This document shows, in pieces, positions 52,736 to 63,865 of a stretch of DNA of 64,000 bases; the stretch's first letter is position 1; each line of letters begins with the position of its first letter. The translations under genes were made by a program, and so were the position numbers. The DNA is taken from NCBI GenBank assembly GCA_032207245.1, contig CM063503.1, positions 59,825,076 to 59,889,075 of the forward strand. Direction: 5' to 3'. The DNA comes from Pardosa pseudoannulata. Its lineage: Eukaryota > Arthropoda > Arachnida > Araneae > Lycosidae. A model generated the notes under the pieces. It ran no database searches. It was not told the origin of the DNA and saw nothing but the letters and a program-made list of their open reading frames with translations.

Positions 52736-53499
52736 AGCATAAAAATTAATGAGTATATTATTTTAGGTATTTCTGTGTGCAAACTAATCACATTAAATGA
52801 GTTTTACATTTTAAAAAGTGTTGTTTAGTCGTAAAAGTTTGATGTATTTTTTATATATAAACAAAAATACAGTTATCAATCTTTTCCTTAGAGAAAGTAT
52901 TGGATGAAATGAGTGCGGCCCTCAACATATGGTCGAAAAGTTGACGAACCTTGGGCTAAATATCGGGGTCGGATCCTTTAAGGGGTATGGGTTTTGATGT
53001 TGGCGTACCAAACCATGAAAAAAGGGGGTGGATCTTGTAGCTTACAGCCCACATACCAATTGTCATAGCTAGTTTTAGAGAAGGGAGGGAACCCAGTTAG
53101 TAATCTGGGGAGGGAAATTCCACCACTTAGCTTGGCGAATAAAAGATGCAGCCAAGTTATTAAGTGAAAAAAAAAGATCTTATTCAACAAAATCTCCTTA
53201 GCCCCCCTGAGGATGATCAAAATTGAGAGGATTTTCCAGTGTGACATCGCGAATACCGTCAAGTTAGGTGTCCCATTGCGAGGTATTCCTCCCCCCCCAC
53301 ATACCCACACCCACACTAAATTACGAATCAACTCAAGCATTATTTCCTTCTTCTCCTGAATCAAGTTTTTTTTTTTTTTTTTGTGAGGGGGGGATACAAC
53401 TAAATTCAAAATCATTCCTATATTTGGCATGTATTTGAAAGAAGATTCTATTTTAAAAATACACTTTGAAAGAATAATCATTACATTTCACATTCGACC

Positions 53500-53755
53500 A
53501 ATATTTGACCGAATGGGAAAGGACTGCCTTTCGGTACCGATGCTCGGGGGTTCGAATCCCTCTGCAAGCATCTCTCGGGAAGGTGTATCTATACCAATAT
53601 AGATACTCCTTCCCGCTTGAAGTCGTTTATAAGCTTGAGGTCCCAGTCTAATTAACCGTCAAATTACATGATATTCCCCGAAGCGCTCCAACCTCAAACC
53701 TAAACCCTCGAAATGCAGGTTATTTCCCGTAGTGCTCCAAACTCAAACCTAAAGA
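53500..53755 (+). mobile_element. tRNA-derived SINE variant with duplicated tail
   Basis: It starts GACCGAATGGGAAAGGACTG and has CTTTCGGTACC, the B box GGGTTCGAATCCC and GGTCCCAGTCTAATTA. The tail motif GCGCTCCAA.CTCAAACCTAA occurs twice in slightly different form. An extra hairpin (GGAAGGTGTATCTA / TAGATACTCCTTCC) lies after the tRNA part. Confidence 0.75.
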
Positions 53756-54767
53756 TCAATGTTTATAGTTTAAATATAACGATTACTATCAAGTGAATCT
53801 CGTAACATATGTCAACTAAATCTTACATTTTCAATCTTCCCTGAAGATTTCTTTTGTTATACTCTATTTCTATTTTGATAGTAATTTTTCGTATCTTTAA
53901 TCTTCTTTCTTTATTATGATCACTCAAACTTTTCTTTTATTCTCCTTTGGTGTATCTCAAGTCGTAACGTATTTCTTTTAGATGAAAATATAATGTAATA
54001 CTTTTCAAATAAGTATGTCGGCTGTATTCTTTGATTTAGTGTTCGGAAAAAAAAAACCAATATAATTTTAAAAATTTTCTGTTCTGCACGCTACCATCTA
54101 CTCTTACCGTAATATGTTCCTTGTTCTGAAAATAGATGACAACAGAATGAATAAAACTGATTAATTCTTATGCAGTTGGTAAAAATGAAATACATAATAT
54201 GGTATTTTTTAATGAATAATTTGACTATGATAAACTGAAAAGGTTTCAGTTAATTATGATTTGTTTCTGGGATTTCCAAAGGGAGGGGAAGAAGTGGAGT
54301 ACAAAAGATAATTTATTAATATTTCTTGGCAGTCGTTGTATTTTACGAAAGATCTTTTCTCCTGGGTTGTACGTTACTTTTCCCATCACTTTTGCGATGA
54401 AATTCATTTAGTCTACATCGGAGCAATTTAAATTTTCTTAGGCAGATTTCTAAGTTACTTCTAACGTGGACAAAATGCCGAAGAAAATGCCGAGGTAATG
54501 TGATAAAAGTAGAAAACTAATGATTTAAAAAAGTAGTGATTATAGCAGATTGATAGAGTAACGTCATGAAAGTTGAATTTTTCGTAAAAACTCGATTAAG
54601 CCGGCCTTGTAAAATGTCGGGAGTGAATTTAGAGTTGTGTGTGTGTTACTGTATGGTTAATAATGGTACATGCCATCACTTTTACTATGGAATACATTTG
54701 TAATTAGTGTATTTAAGAATTTCAGATTTTCTTAGGTAGATTTCAAATTGTCATCCAATGTGAGAAG

Positions 54768-54892
54768 AAAATGACGAGGTAAAATAATTAGAAAACTAAT
54801 GAAGCCAAAAACTGGTGATTATGGAAAATAATCAACAGTTATCACCAGTTTTTAGCTTCATTAGTTTTCTAATTATTTTACCTCGTCATTTT
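54768..54892. repeat. Near-perfect 52-bp palindrome with 21-nt loop
   Basis: Left arm 54768-54819 and right arm 54841-54892 are inverted copies with one mismatch (AAGCCAAAAA versus AAGCTAAAAA). The arm sequence corresponds to one unit of the surrounding repeat, so the right arm is an inverted duplication. Confidence 0.95.
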
Positions 54893-55889
54893 TGGTAGAA
54901 TTTTGATAGATTGATAGAATGACTAAGTCTTAAAAGATGAAATTTTCTTTAAAATTAAACCATATTCTGTTATTATTTATTAATAACTCAATACTCAATA
55001 TTCTAAAATTTCGTGGAAAACAATATTGTATTTTCAGTCGGAATAAAGATATTTGAATATGCAATTCCTTTCGCAGTTTGTAATATTAACAAAATATATT
55101 TTAAAAATATTAAAACATAAAAAAAAATGAATTAAGTTTCCTATGTTTCAATAGCTCTACCCCATCAGTGACAAAAGCCAACATTCCGTAATAATAATAC
55201 CCTGTACGAAAGCCGGTTTTGGTCAAATGTTGGGCCCGAAACTAGAAATGTGTGCATAATTTTTATGCTTTTAATATCTTTAACCATCACCTGTACATTT
55301 TCATGATAAATGGGTGATTTCTGTTTAATCAAAACTTAGATCACAATAGGGTAAAAGGAATTGGCATGAAAAAATTCTTACAATTGTGGATCATCTTCCA
55401 ACAGGTAGGACGGGCGAATGTCATCTTGATTTTGTATCGAACCGCCTAAAATTTTCTTGAGCATCTAAATGATCTGATTTCTATGTGACATCCAACCTAA
55501 AAACTGCCTATAGACAATAACGAGGTAATATGATAAGTAGAAAAGCAATAAACTCAAAAATTGATATTGTGGCAGATAGATTGAATAAGTAGGTTTTGAA
55601 TGTTGGAAATGTTTGTAAAAAACTTGACGGAAGCCGGCTACAGTCAAATGTCGTATTTCGAGTTGTGTGTGTTTGTATGACTAATACAGGTAATATATGA
55701 AACTGTAATCTGAACATTTCCATGAATAATGGGGGTGATTCCTGTTCAGTCTGAAGATTCAGGACATTACAAGGATAAAAAGATTTAATCTGGAAAAATC
55801 CTTAAAATTGTGGATCATCCACAAAGAGGGAGGAGGATATCGTTCAACCAGATACCGAATGCGTTTCAAAAATTCTTAGGCATCTAAGT

Positions 55890-56406
55890 CAGAAGTTCCC
55901 AAACTTTTATTCCCATGGATCCCTTCTCACGAACACCTCTCCCTGAACCCGCAAGTGAAATAACTCTATACAACTGATTGATAAAGTTACACTATTAACT
56001 TTTATGTTTTTATAGCAGCGTAAAAAATAAAATAAAAGTAAAATATTTGATATATATAGTAATATCTATCGAAATTATACCTTGTGTTTTAAATAAAAAA
56101 AAAAACAGTTTCTTCAGTGCTAATTATGCGATGGGTGAGACTGATGAGTTGATGTTAGATTGTTTGTGTTTGGGAATAACATTCACTAACTTCTCCTAAC
56201 ACTAATTAAAAAACATTTTTTTTCTCAATGAAGCTCATAAAATTAGTGAATGGCTGAAAAATGACAACTAATTTATTAATTTATTTTAATTTTTATATAT
56301 GCAAAGATGAATCCCATACTTCGTATTAAGCTTTCACGGTCCCTCTGATAAGTAAACGTGCTCCCGAAGGGTTACACGGACCTCTGGGGATCCCTAAGAA
56401 CCCCAG
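55890..56406. mobile_element. hAT-type MITE
   Basis: The left end is CAGAAGTTCCCAAACTTTT and the right end, reversed, CTGGGGTTCTTAGGGATCC. The flanks are ATCTAAGT (55882-55889) and ATGTAAGT (56407-56414), an 8-bp duplication with one mismatch, typical of hAT elements. 517 bp, non-coding. Confidence 0.8.
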
Positions 56407-56984
56407 ATGTAAGTGATATATGATACAGTAAATGATCTAAGTGATTTCTATGTGATATCCAACCTGAACAAGATGGCAAAGAAAATAATGAGGTAATGTG
56501 ATACACGTAACTCAAAAACTGATGATTATGGTAGACTCAAAGGATGATTAAGTCTTGAAATTTGAATTTTTCATAAAATTTTCCAGACAAAAGCCGGTGC
56601 CAATCAAATGTTAGGAACGAATTTAGAGATGTGTGTATCAATTTATTATTAATTTAGGTGAATATTCAAAACTATGATCTGTACTATCTGTACATTTCCA
56701 GGAGTAATGTGGGTGTCACTAGGTCGCCTTAATTTTAATTTTTTATTTAACATTCTTAAGAGTTTAGTAAAAGTATGAAAGTAAAGAGACCAAAGCATTA
56801 ATGAGCTCTACTTGTCTCTGATTTGAAGTAGCTTGATTGTGGCTAAGAAACAGTTCTCTGCTATTAATATTAATGTTTTGTTAGTTAGCTGGCTCAAAAT
56901 ATTTATACTGCCTGAATGGTTGAAAAGTGTTATTGACAATAAGTTACTGATCAAATATGAATTATGACTTTTGATTTTCCCCAG

Positions 56985-57390
56985 ATCTTTTGGATTTCAA
57001 GACAGCATGTCAACTGAGGAAGCTCCTGCTACCCTTGCGCGGGACGTGCGCTTAGAATATTTAGGCGGTTTAGTTCAGAATTTACTGAGAGTATCTGAAG
57101 AAAAATGGCTGAAATTAGTACAGTCAGAAGAGGCTCGAATCTTGATAACAACCAAATTTTTAGATGATCCAGAGGCGGAAGTAGCCCTGGTAACAGAATG
57201 TGGAAGCGCTGGGACTCTTGTTATATGTACCTCAGCTGGAAATTTACCAACTTCCCGGAACCAACAGAAGGTTGTATATTTTTTGAAAGGCCAAGGAATA
57301 GTAGCAACTGCCGAAAATGTTAAAGAAGTCATTGTATGTGGAGATTTAACTTCAGTCACTGTGGAACATTTGCAAGCCTTTCTGGATTAC
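56985..57390 (+). CDS. Axonemal dynein heavy chain (DNAH9/11/17-like), first coding exon
   Basis: Acceptor TTTTCCCCAG is followed by 22 untranslated bases, ATG at 57007, and 128 codons up to GATTAC and a GTAAGT donor (phase 0). The protein starts MSTEEAPATLARDVRLEYLG and continues with a KWLKLVQSEE segment. Both resemble the extreme N-terminus of human DNAH17 and its outer-arm beta-chain relatives, as remembered. These are motor subunits of cilia and flagella, here probably sperm. The N-terminal tail mediates dimerisation and docking. A full chain is about 4,400 residues, so dozens of exons must lie to the right. None was recognised up to 64000. The gene is divergent from Dnmt3. Another ATG at 56971 lies in the intron before the acceptor. 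A 5' UTR exon must exist upstream but was not seen. Confidence 0.75.
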
Positions 57391-58079
57391 GTAAGTTATC
57401 TCATTTTTTGTTCTTTCATAGACACACAGTTATCCATTTACTAAAATGGTTTATTCGAAAATCTTCTATACATATCGCATTTCATAAAAATAAGACAACA
57501 ATTGTGGTGTTTCTAGTGCAGTAAGTATAGCATAAATTAATTAGAATGTTTATTAACAAAGTTTTATCCCTCTGTATGCTTATTCCGTAAATTCCATGGC
57601 TAACAAAAACCTATATCCACTAGCAACGGTTTGATAACTCTACTTAATTTCAGAATTTAGAATTTACATGATTATATCTAAAATTCCTTCTTTAGAAAAC
57701 TTTTCCTATCTGAATGAAAATTAAAAAAAAAAAAAACTTTGTTACAAAAATGTGCTACATTAGCTATATTTTTTAAACTACCAAATATAAGTAGATTTGA
57801 ATTGTGTAGTAAAGACAATAAGCAATTTTTGAAGTGATTTTGTTAAAGGAGAATTGAGCTGTCAGAGATTTTAAAAACACTGTTGTGTTACCTTACGTTT
57901 TCGTAACTAAAAACACTGTCCAAGTAAAAAGTTCATATTTCATTCATACCTTTCTAAAACCATGATAAATATACTTATTATCCGCGTGGTAAAATTACTT
58001 ACCATGTACAAAAAACTGATGAATAGTTGACTTTTAAAATGTCCTGAATAAGCTATTTTACCTCTTTTCATTTATGCTG
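57391..58079. other. Dynein intron 1, proximal part, no feature seen
   Basis: AT-rich. No second dynein exon was recognised here or further right. Confidence 0.5.
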
Positions 58080-58560
58080 TTACTGTCTATTAATAATTCA
58101 ATACGCAATATTCTAAAATTTCGTGGAAAACAATGTTGTATATTCAGTCGTCTAGGAATAAAAATTGTCGAATATGCAATTCATTTCGCATTTGTAATAA
58201 ACACTACATACCAATTAATACATACCTATTTCTACCATATCAAATGACCGGACTTTATTTTTCTGATTATAAATGTATGATATAAAATTAAGGGAATAGA
58301 CAAATAAGCTTTATATTTTAACAAAAAATGTATAGTCAATTTTTATGTATTGCAAACACAAAGAATAAGAATTTTAATTCATTTCCATCGCATTTTTTAC
58401 ATAAATTATGGGTCATTTGACCCGTTTATATGGTATTTAGTGTTAACAAAATATATTTTAAAAATATTAAAACATAAAAAAAAATAAAATGAATTAAGTT
58501 TCTTATTTTTTAATAGTCTTATACCCATCAGTGGTGAGCATACTTAAAATAAATAAATAA
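58080..58560. repeat. Paralogue of 54960-55165, containing a MITE
   Basis: It matches 54960-55165, including TAAAATTTCGTGGAAAACAA and ACAAAATATATTTTAAAAAT. The two blocks are separated here by an insertion at 58199-58446 that is absent from the other copy. Confidence 0.85.
58199..58446. mobile_element. piggyBac-type MITE, family C
   Basis: The left end ACACTACATACC and the right end, reversed, TTAACACTAAATACCATATA form an inverted repeat, with ATCAAATGACC / GGGTCAAATGACC further in. TTAA is intact at the right (58443-58446) and eroded at the left. The paralogous empty site near 55088 reads GTAATATTAACAAAATAT. Confidence 0.7.
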
Positions 58561-59462
58561 ATAACAATTATCCAATAAGCGCAATGAATTTCTTTTCTTT
58601 TCAATCTATGTAATAAAAATATTTTAATGCACAATTATTACACGTAAATAGTCCGCTGATAGGTTAAAATAAAAAAAACTCTTGAAAACCCTTTTTTTTA
58701 ATTTTATAATATCTGATTTATTTTTTCGTCTTTATCAGTATTTTTATTTTTTATTTGTTAATAAGTAATATTTATTCGCGACTTGTTTACTAATTAAAGC
58801 AACAATTATACATAAATACTTTAATGAACAGTTTTTTGTTACGTAAAACTGAATTAATGAATTATAATATTGAACTAAGGTATCTAGGGAACTGTGTGTA
58901 GTATAATTTTAACTAAGAATGCATTTCCTTTTATAACTTTTGTAATAAAGAAAAACTGATGATTCCTTAAAATATTAAAACATAAAAAAAATAAAATTAA
59001 TTAAGTTTCCTATCTTTTAATAGCCCTATTCCATCAGTGTTGAGCAAACTTACAATAAATACATAAAAATTATCCAATAAGCGCAATGAATTTCTTTTCT
59101 TTTCAATCTATGTAATAAAAATATTTTAATGTACAATTATTACACGTAAATAGTCCGTTAAAAGATTAAAATAAAAAAACTCTTGAAAAATCATTGTACA
59201 AATTTTATATTAACATTTTTTTTCGTTTTTATCAGTATTTTCATTTGTTAATAGGTAATATTTATTCACGGCTTGTTTACTAATTAAAGCAACAATTATA
59301 CGTAAATACTTTAATAAACAGTTTTTTGTAGCGTAAATCTGAATTAATGAATTATGATATTGAATAAAGGTATCTATGGAGCTGTATGTACAGTATAATT
59401 TTAACTAAAAATGCATTTTATGTTATAACTTTTGTATTAAATAAAAACTGATGTTTCCTTAG
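58460..59462. repeat. Tandem duplication, 502-bp unit
   Basis: TCCAATAAGCGCAATGAATT occurs at 58571 and again at 59073. Before and after it, both copies share the same order of blocks up to AAAAACTGATG.TTCCTTA. Divergence is moderate. Confidence 0.9.
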
Positions 59463-59487
59463 CATGGAATTTTCATGTATGAATTTT

Positions 59488-59824
59488 CAAGGCCGTAGGC
59501 AGGGAGAGGGATTTGGGGGACAGGTCCCCCCACCTCCGAAACTTTGAAAGACCATTTTGTTGATAGACATTGTCCCACGTTTGTGTGTTTATGAGCTATC
59601 TGCCTAGCTGTTAATGAACAATTACAGTTATTCTCTTAGAAAAAAAAAACGCTGAGACCATAAAAGTTTTGCTAGGCCGCTGGCCGGAAATACAACACTG
59701 TATATTTGGTACTGTATTCTGAAAATACAGTGCTTTTCCTTACATCAATTGAAGTATAATTCACAAATAAAGATGTATTTCTCTCTTGGTCCCCCTCCGA
59801 AAATAATTTCTGGCTACGGCCTTG
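59488..59824. mobile_element. hAT-type MITE with perfect 8-bp target duplication
   Basis: TGAATTTT lies at 59480-59487 and 59825-59832. The inverted repeats are CAAGGCCGTAGGCAG and, reversed right end, CAAGGCCGTAGCCAG. A C/G-rich stretch (GGTCCCCC) lies near both ends. 337 bp, non-coding. Confidence 0.85.
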
Positions 59825-61225
59825 TGAATTTTACAATAATAATTTTCCGTACTCTGTTTAAAAGTTATTACAGTTTTAATAATAGATTTACAAGTAATTG
59901 CAATAACGACTGGTACCAAAACACGATAAAAAAGAAGCTGAATCTGCAGAATTAATATCTAACAGAACTAGATTTCGAAATCAAGATGTACTCTAAAAAT
60001 ATAGTTTTGCAATTTAAAGACAATGGTTGGAAATCCCAATTTAGTAACACAAAAACATGAAAACGGTAATCGAAAACTTTCGTGTAAAAAGTATCATGTT
60101 ATGGATTCTCGATACATCCAAATTATTACAGGTATATTTAAAACAAAAGGATATAACAGAAAGGAAAATCAGCTTAAGGATTCGGGCAGGTTTTGATAAA
60201 AAAAATAACCAGGTATTTTTACTAAAAGCTTTAAACATATTTAATTTATATTTCGCCATTAGCTCTTAAAAAGTTAATAAAAATACTATGATTCAAATAT
60301 TAATCTGATAAGTAACGTGTACTTCAATATAGTAGTTTGCTTTATTGTGTGATACAGTTAAGATTTCACTAAAACAACACGATACATCCAAATTATTCTC
60401 GATACATCCAAATTATTACAGGTATATTTAAAACAAAAGGATATAACAGAAAGGAAAATCAGCTTAAGGATTCGGGCAGGTTTTGATAAAAAAAATAACC
60501 AGGTATTTATACTAAAAGTTTTAAATATATTTAATTTATATCTCGCCATTAGCTCTCAAAAAGTTAATAAAAATACTATGACTCAAATATTAATCTGATA
60601 AGTAACGTGTACTTCAATATAGTAGTTTGCTTTATCGTGTGATACAGTTAAGATTTCACTAAAACAACACGATACATCCAAATTATTCTCTATACATCCA
60701 AATTATTACAGGTATATTTAAAACAAAAGGATATAACAAAATTGAAAATCAGCTGAGGAATTTCGGCAGGTTTTGATAAAAAATAACCCAGCAATTTTAC
60801 TAAAAGCTTTAAAAACATATTTAATTTTTATTTGGGCATTAGCTTTTAAATCGTAGCTCGCAAGAAATTAATAAAAATACGATGATTCAACTATTAATCT
60901 GATAAGTAACGTGTACTTCAATATAGTAGTTTGCTTTTTTGTGTGATACAGTTAAGATTTCCTTAAAACAACACGATACATCCAAATTATTCTCGATCCA
61001 TCCAAATTATTATCCCATTCTTGATACATCCAAATTATTACAGGTATATTTAAAACAAAATTATATAACAAAAATGAAAATCAGCTAAGGAATTTGGGCA
61101 GGTTTTGATAAAAAATAACCTAGCATTTTCACTAAAAGCTTTAAACACGTATTTAATTTATAATTGGGTATTATATTTTAAGTTGTAGCTCGCAAAAAGT
61201 TAATAAAAATACTATGATTCAACTA

Positions 61226-61887
61226 TTAACACATTGTATGCGGGACACGTACTAGTACGTTTTTAGACGACTGATACTTAGCGCCCGTCACGTACTAGTA
61301 CGGGTTTTGCCGCGTGACTCTTCGCCGAGCGCTGCTCCTCGGAACCGGAGTTCGTGGGTTCGAATCCCGCTGCTGGCATGGATATTTGTAGCCATTCGGA
61401 ATCGGCTTTAGACTGTAGGTCCCGGTCTCGTTAGCCCTCGTGTGCAAAACAGTAGACCGTAGCGCTCCAAACCAAACCGTGTACCTCTTCATAGAGAAAA
61501 ATGCTTTGAACGTTACCACACTTTAAAACATTATTAATATTATGATTGCTCTTTTCATGTTTATATAATGTAAGAATGTTTATATATAACATAATTCGAA
61601 AAAAATTAAAACTATATACTACTATTTCTATTTGATTTTTCATATTTAAGATACTATTATAAATTTATGCACTTAAAAATGTTTACAAAAATCTTATGGT
61701 TGTTATATATATATATATATATATTTATATATTTGTTTATATATTTCAATATAAAATACAAAAAGTTGGTTAAAAAGTTAAATAATTTTCGATTTATTGA
61801 GATTTAACGGAATAACTAAATTTACACGCAAAACACCCGCTCCCGGTACAATTCCGCTGCGAAATGTACCTGCACACAATATGTTAA
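61226..61887. mobile_element. piggyBac-type MITE, family B, copy 2, inserted in satellite
   Basis: TTAA lies at 61226-61229 and 61884-61887. Ends TTAACACATTGTATGCGGGA and, reversed, TTAACATATTGTGTGCAGG match copy 1 at 38432-38936. Uninterrupted satellite units read AACTATTAATCTGATAAG at the same point, so the pre-insertion site is known. It carries a SINE at about 61305-61480. Confidence 0.9.
61305..61480 (+). mobile_element. tRNA-derived SINE nested in MITE
   Basis: It contains CGGAACCGGAGTTCGTGGGT, GGCATGGATATTTGTAGCC, GTCCCGGTCTCGTTAGCCCT and the tail GCGCTCCAAACCAAACC. The A-box end is altered or truncated, and the target duplication is not clear. Confidence 0.85.
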
Positions 61888-62895
61888 TCTGATAAGTAAT
61901 GTGTACTTCAATATAGTAGTTTGTATTATTGTGTGATACAGTTAAAGTTTCCCTAAAACAACACAATACATCCAAATTATTCTCGTTACATCCAAATTAT
62001 TATCCCATTCTCGATACATCCAAATTATTACAGGTATATTTAAAACACAAAAGGATATAACAGAAATGAAAATCAGCTAAAGGATTCGGGCAGGTTTTGA
62101 TAAAAAATAACCCAGCATTTTTACTAAAAGCTTTAAACACGTATTTAATTTTTATTTAGTCATTAGCTTTTAAATCGTAGCTCGCAAAATTTAATAAAAA
62201 TACTATGATTCAACTATTAATCTGATAAGTAACGTGTACTTCAATATAGTATTCTGCTTTATTGTGTGATACAGTTAAATTTTCCCTTAAACAACACGAT
62301 ACATCCAAATTATTACAGTTATATTTAAAACAAAAGGATATAACAGAAATGAAAATCAGCTAAAGGATTCGGTCAGGTTTTGATAAAAAATAACCCAGCA
62401 TTTTTACTAAAAGCTTTAAACACGTATTTAATTTTTATTTGGGCATTAGCTTTTAAATCGTAGCTCGCAAAAGTTAATAAAAATACTATGACTCAAATAT
62501 TAATCTGATAAGTAACGTGTACTTCAATATAGTAGTTTGCTTTATTGTGCAATACAGTTAAATTTTCCTTTAAACAACACGATACATCCAAATTATTACA
62601 GTTATATTTAAAACACAAAAGGATATAACAGAAATGAAAATCAGCTAAAGGATTCGGGCAGGTTTTGATAAAAAATAACCCAGCATTTTTACTAAAAGCT
62701 TTAAACAAGCATTTAATTTTTATTTGGGAATTAACTTTTAAATCATAACTTGCAATAAGTTAATAAAAATACTATGATTCAACTATTAATCTAATAAGTA
62801 ACGTGTACTTCAATATAGTACTCTGCTTTATTGTGTGATACAATGAAGATTGCCCTAAAACAACACTACCATGTGAAAATTTTAAATTGTTTCTA

Positions 62896-63072
62896 GTTCA
62901 GTTTGGAGCGCTACGGTCTACTGTTTTGCACACGAGGGCTAATGAGACCGGGACCTACTGCTGAAAGCCGATTCCCAACGGCTAAGAACATCCATGCCAA
63001 AGTGGGATTCGAACCCACGAACTGCGGTGCGACAATCAGCGCCCTAACCAATCGTCCAGCGTTCGGCTAAGA
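62896..63072 (-). mobile_element. tRNA-derived SINE with 11-bp target duplication
   Basis: AATTGTTTCTA lies at 62885-62895 and 63073-63083. In reverse the element shows the tail (GTTTGGAGCGCTACGG), the body GGCTAATGAGACCGGGACC and the tRNA head. It marks the right edge of the satellite. Confidence 0.92.
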
Positions 63073-63099
63073 AATTGTTTCTAAAGCAATGTATTCAGT

Positions 63100-63380
63100 T
63101 TACCAATTCTTTTATATCATCATGTACAGGGTGCGTAGTAAAGTTCTTAATCGGCGAAAGGTGAGGTGAGAGTGATTAAGAATATTAAACCATTCAGCGA
63201 ATTGGAAAATATACCGCATATACACTATACTATGAATACAATCAGAGACCCTTCCCCTTTTTATGAAAAAAGGGACTTTGTAACCTGATTTCAACTAAAG
63301 AATTTTAACACTTAATTTCTTAATCTACATTCTAAAATTTGGACAGTTCCCACGTTTCCGGTAACATAGCCAAGAATTTG
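63100..63380. other. No feature seen
   Basis: Unique-looking AT-rich sequence between two SINEs. Confidence 0.4.
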
Positions 63381-63384
63381 CTGA

Positions 63385-63515
63385 GGTTGATTGGTTTGAA
63401 GCTCTACGTCGACTTTTTTGTAACTCGAGAACTTATGAAAATGGGACCTACTGTTTAAAGCCGATTACGAACGGCTACAAAAATCCGTCCCAACAGCAGG
63501 ATTCGAAACTGGATG
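63385..63515 (-). mobile_element. Older tRNA-derived SINE copy
   Basis: In reverse orientation: GGTTTGAAGCTCTACG, AATGGGACCTACTGTTTAAA, GAACGGCTACAAAAATCC and AGGATTCGAAAC. The tRNA head is lost on the right. Confidence 0.75.
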
Positions 63516-63865
63516 GATACTTAAGTACTTGTTTGATAACTTTTAAGCAAAAAGTGGTAATTTTTTTAAATGACATCTAAATGGCATAGATGTTACATTT
63601 CAGTTTTAAGCGTAGTGTAATTACCAGTGCTGAACAAATAGGAAATAGGAATGATTGTCATATTTTTCGACGGTAACGTTTATGGCGCTGTTACATGCAA
63701 TTTAATTTGTGCCGTGTTTACGCTGATAAAGCGCTTCTGTGTTAATTTAGTATTTCTTCAGCCATTTTTCCCGAGTGAGGTTTTATTAAATTCCATGTAT
63801 ATCACGCATACAGGGCACGACTAAGATACTTCTGTACGTAGAACACAATGTCCTCTTTCGGATGC

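Larger units (their letters stand above)
54380..56740. repeat. Diverged tandem repeat cluster, units of about 300-430 bp
   Basis: Shared blocks recur at least four times: GATTTCTATGTGACATCCAA, ACGAGGTAATRTGATA, AAAGCCGG...TCAAATGT, GAATTTAGAGWTGTGTGT and CTGTACATTTCCA. Units lie near 54400, 54700, 55200, 55480 and 56430. A MITE (55890-56406) is inserted between the last two. This is the intergenic region upstream of the dynein exon. Confidence 0.7.
60095..62875. repeat. Satellite array, units of about 290-330 bp
   Basis: The block TAAGTAACGTGTACTTCAAT recurs near 60311, 60600, 60903, 61895 (as TAATGTG), 62226, 62511 and 62798. Each unit also has GGATATAACA, AATCAGCT..GGAT/TTTCGG and AAAGCTTTAAA. 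Within units, GATACATCCAAATTATT is repeated one to four times, giving length variation. A MITE carrying a SINE splits the array at 61226-61887. Confidence 0.92.

Noticed and set aside
56971..57006. Upstream ATG at 56971 as start of the dynein protein
   Set aside because: It lies before the splice acceptor at 56984. The conserved part begins after ATG 57007.
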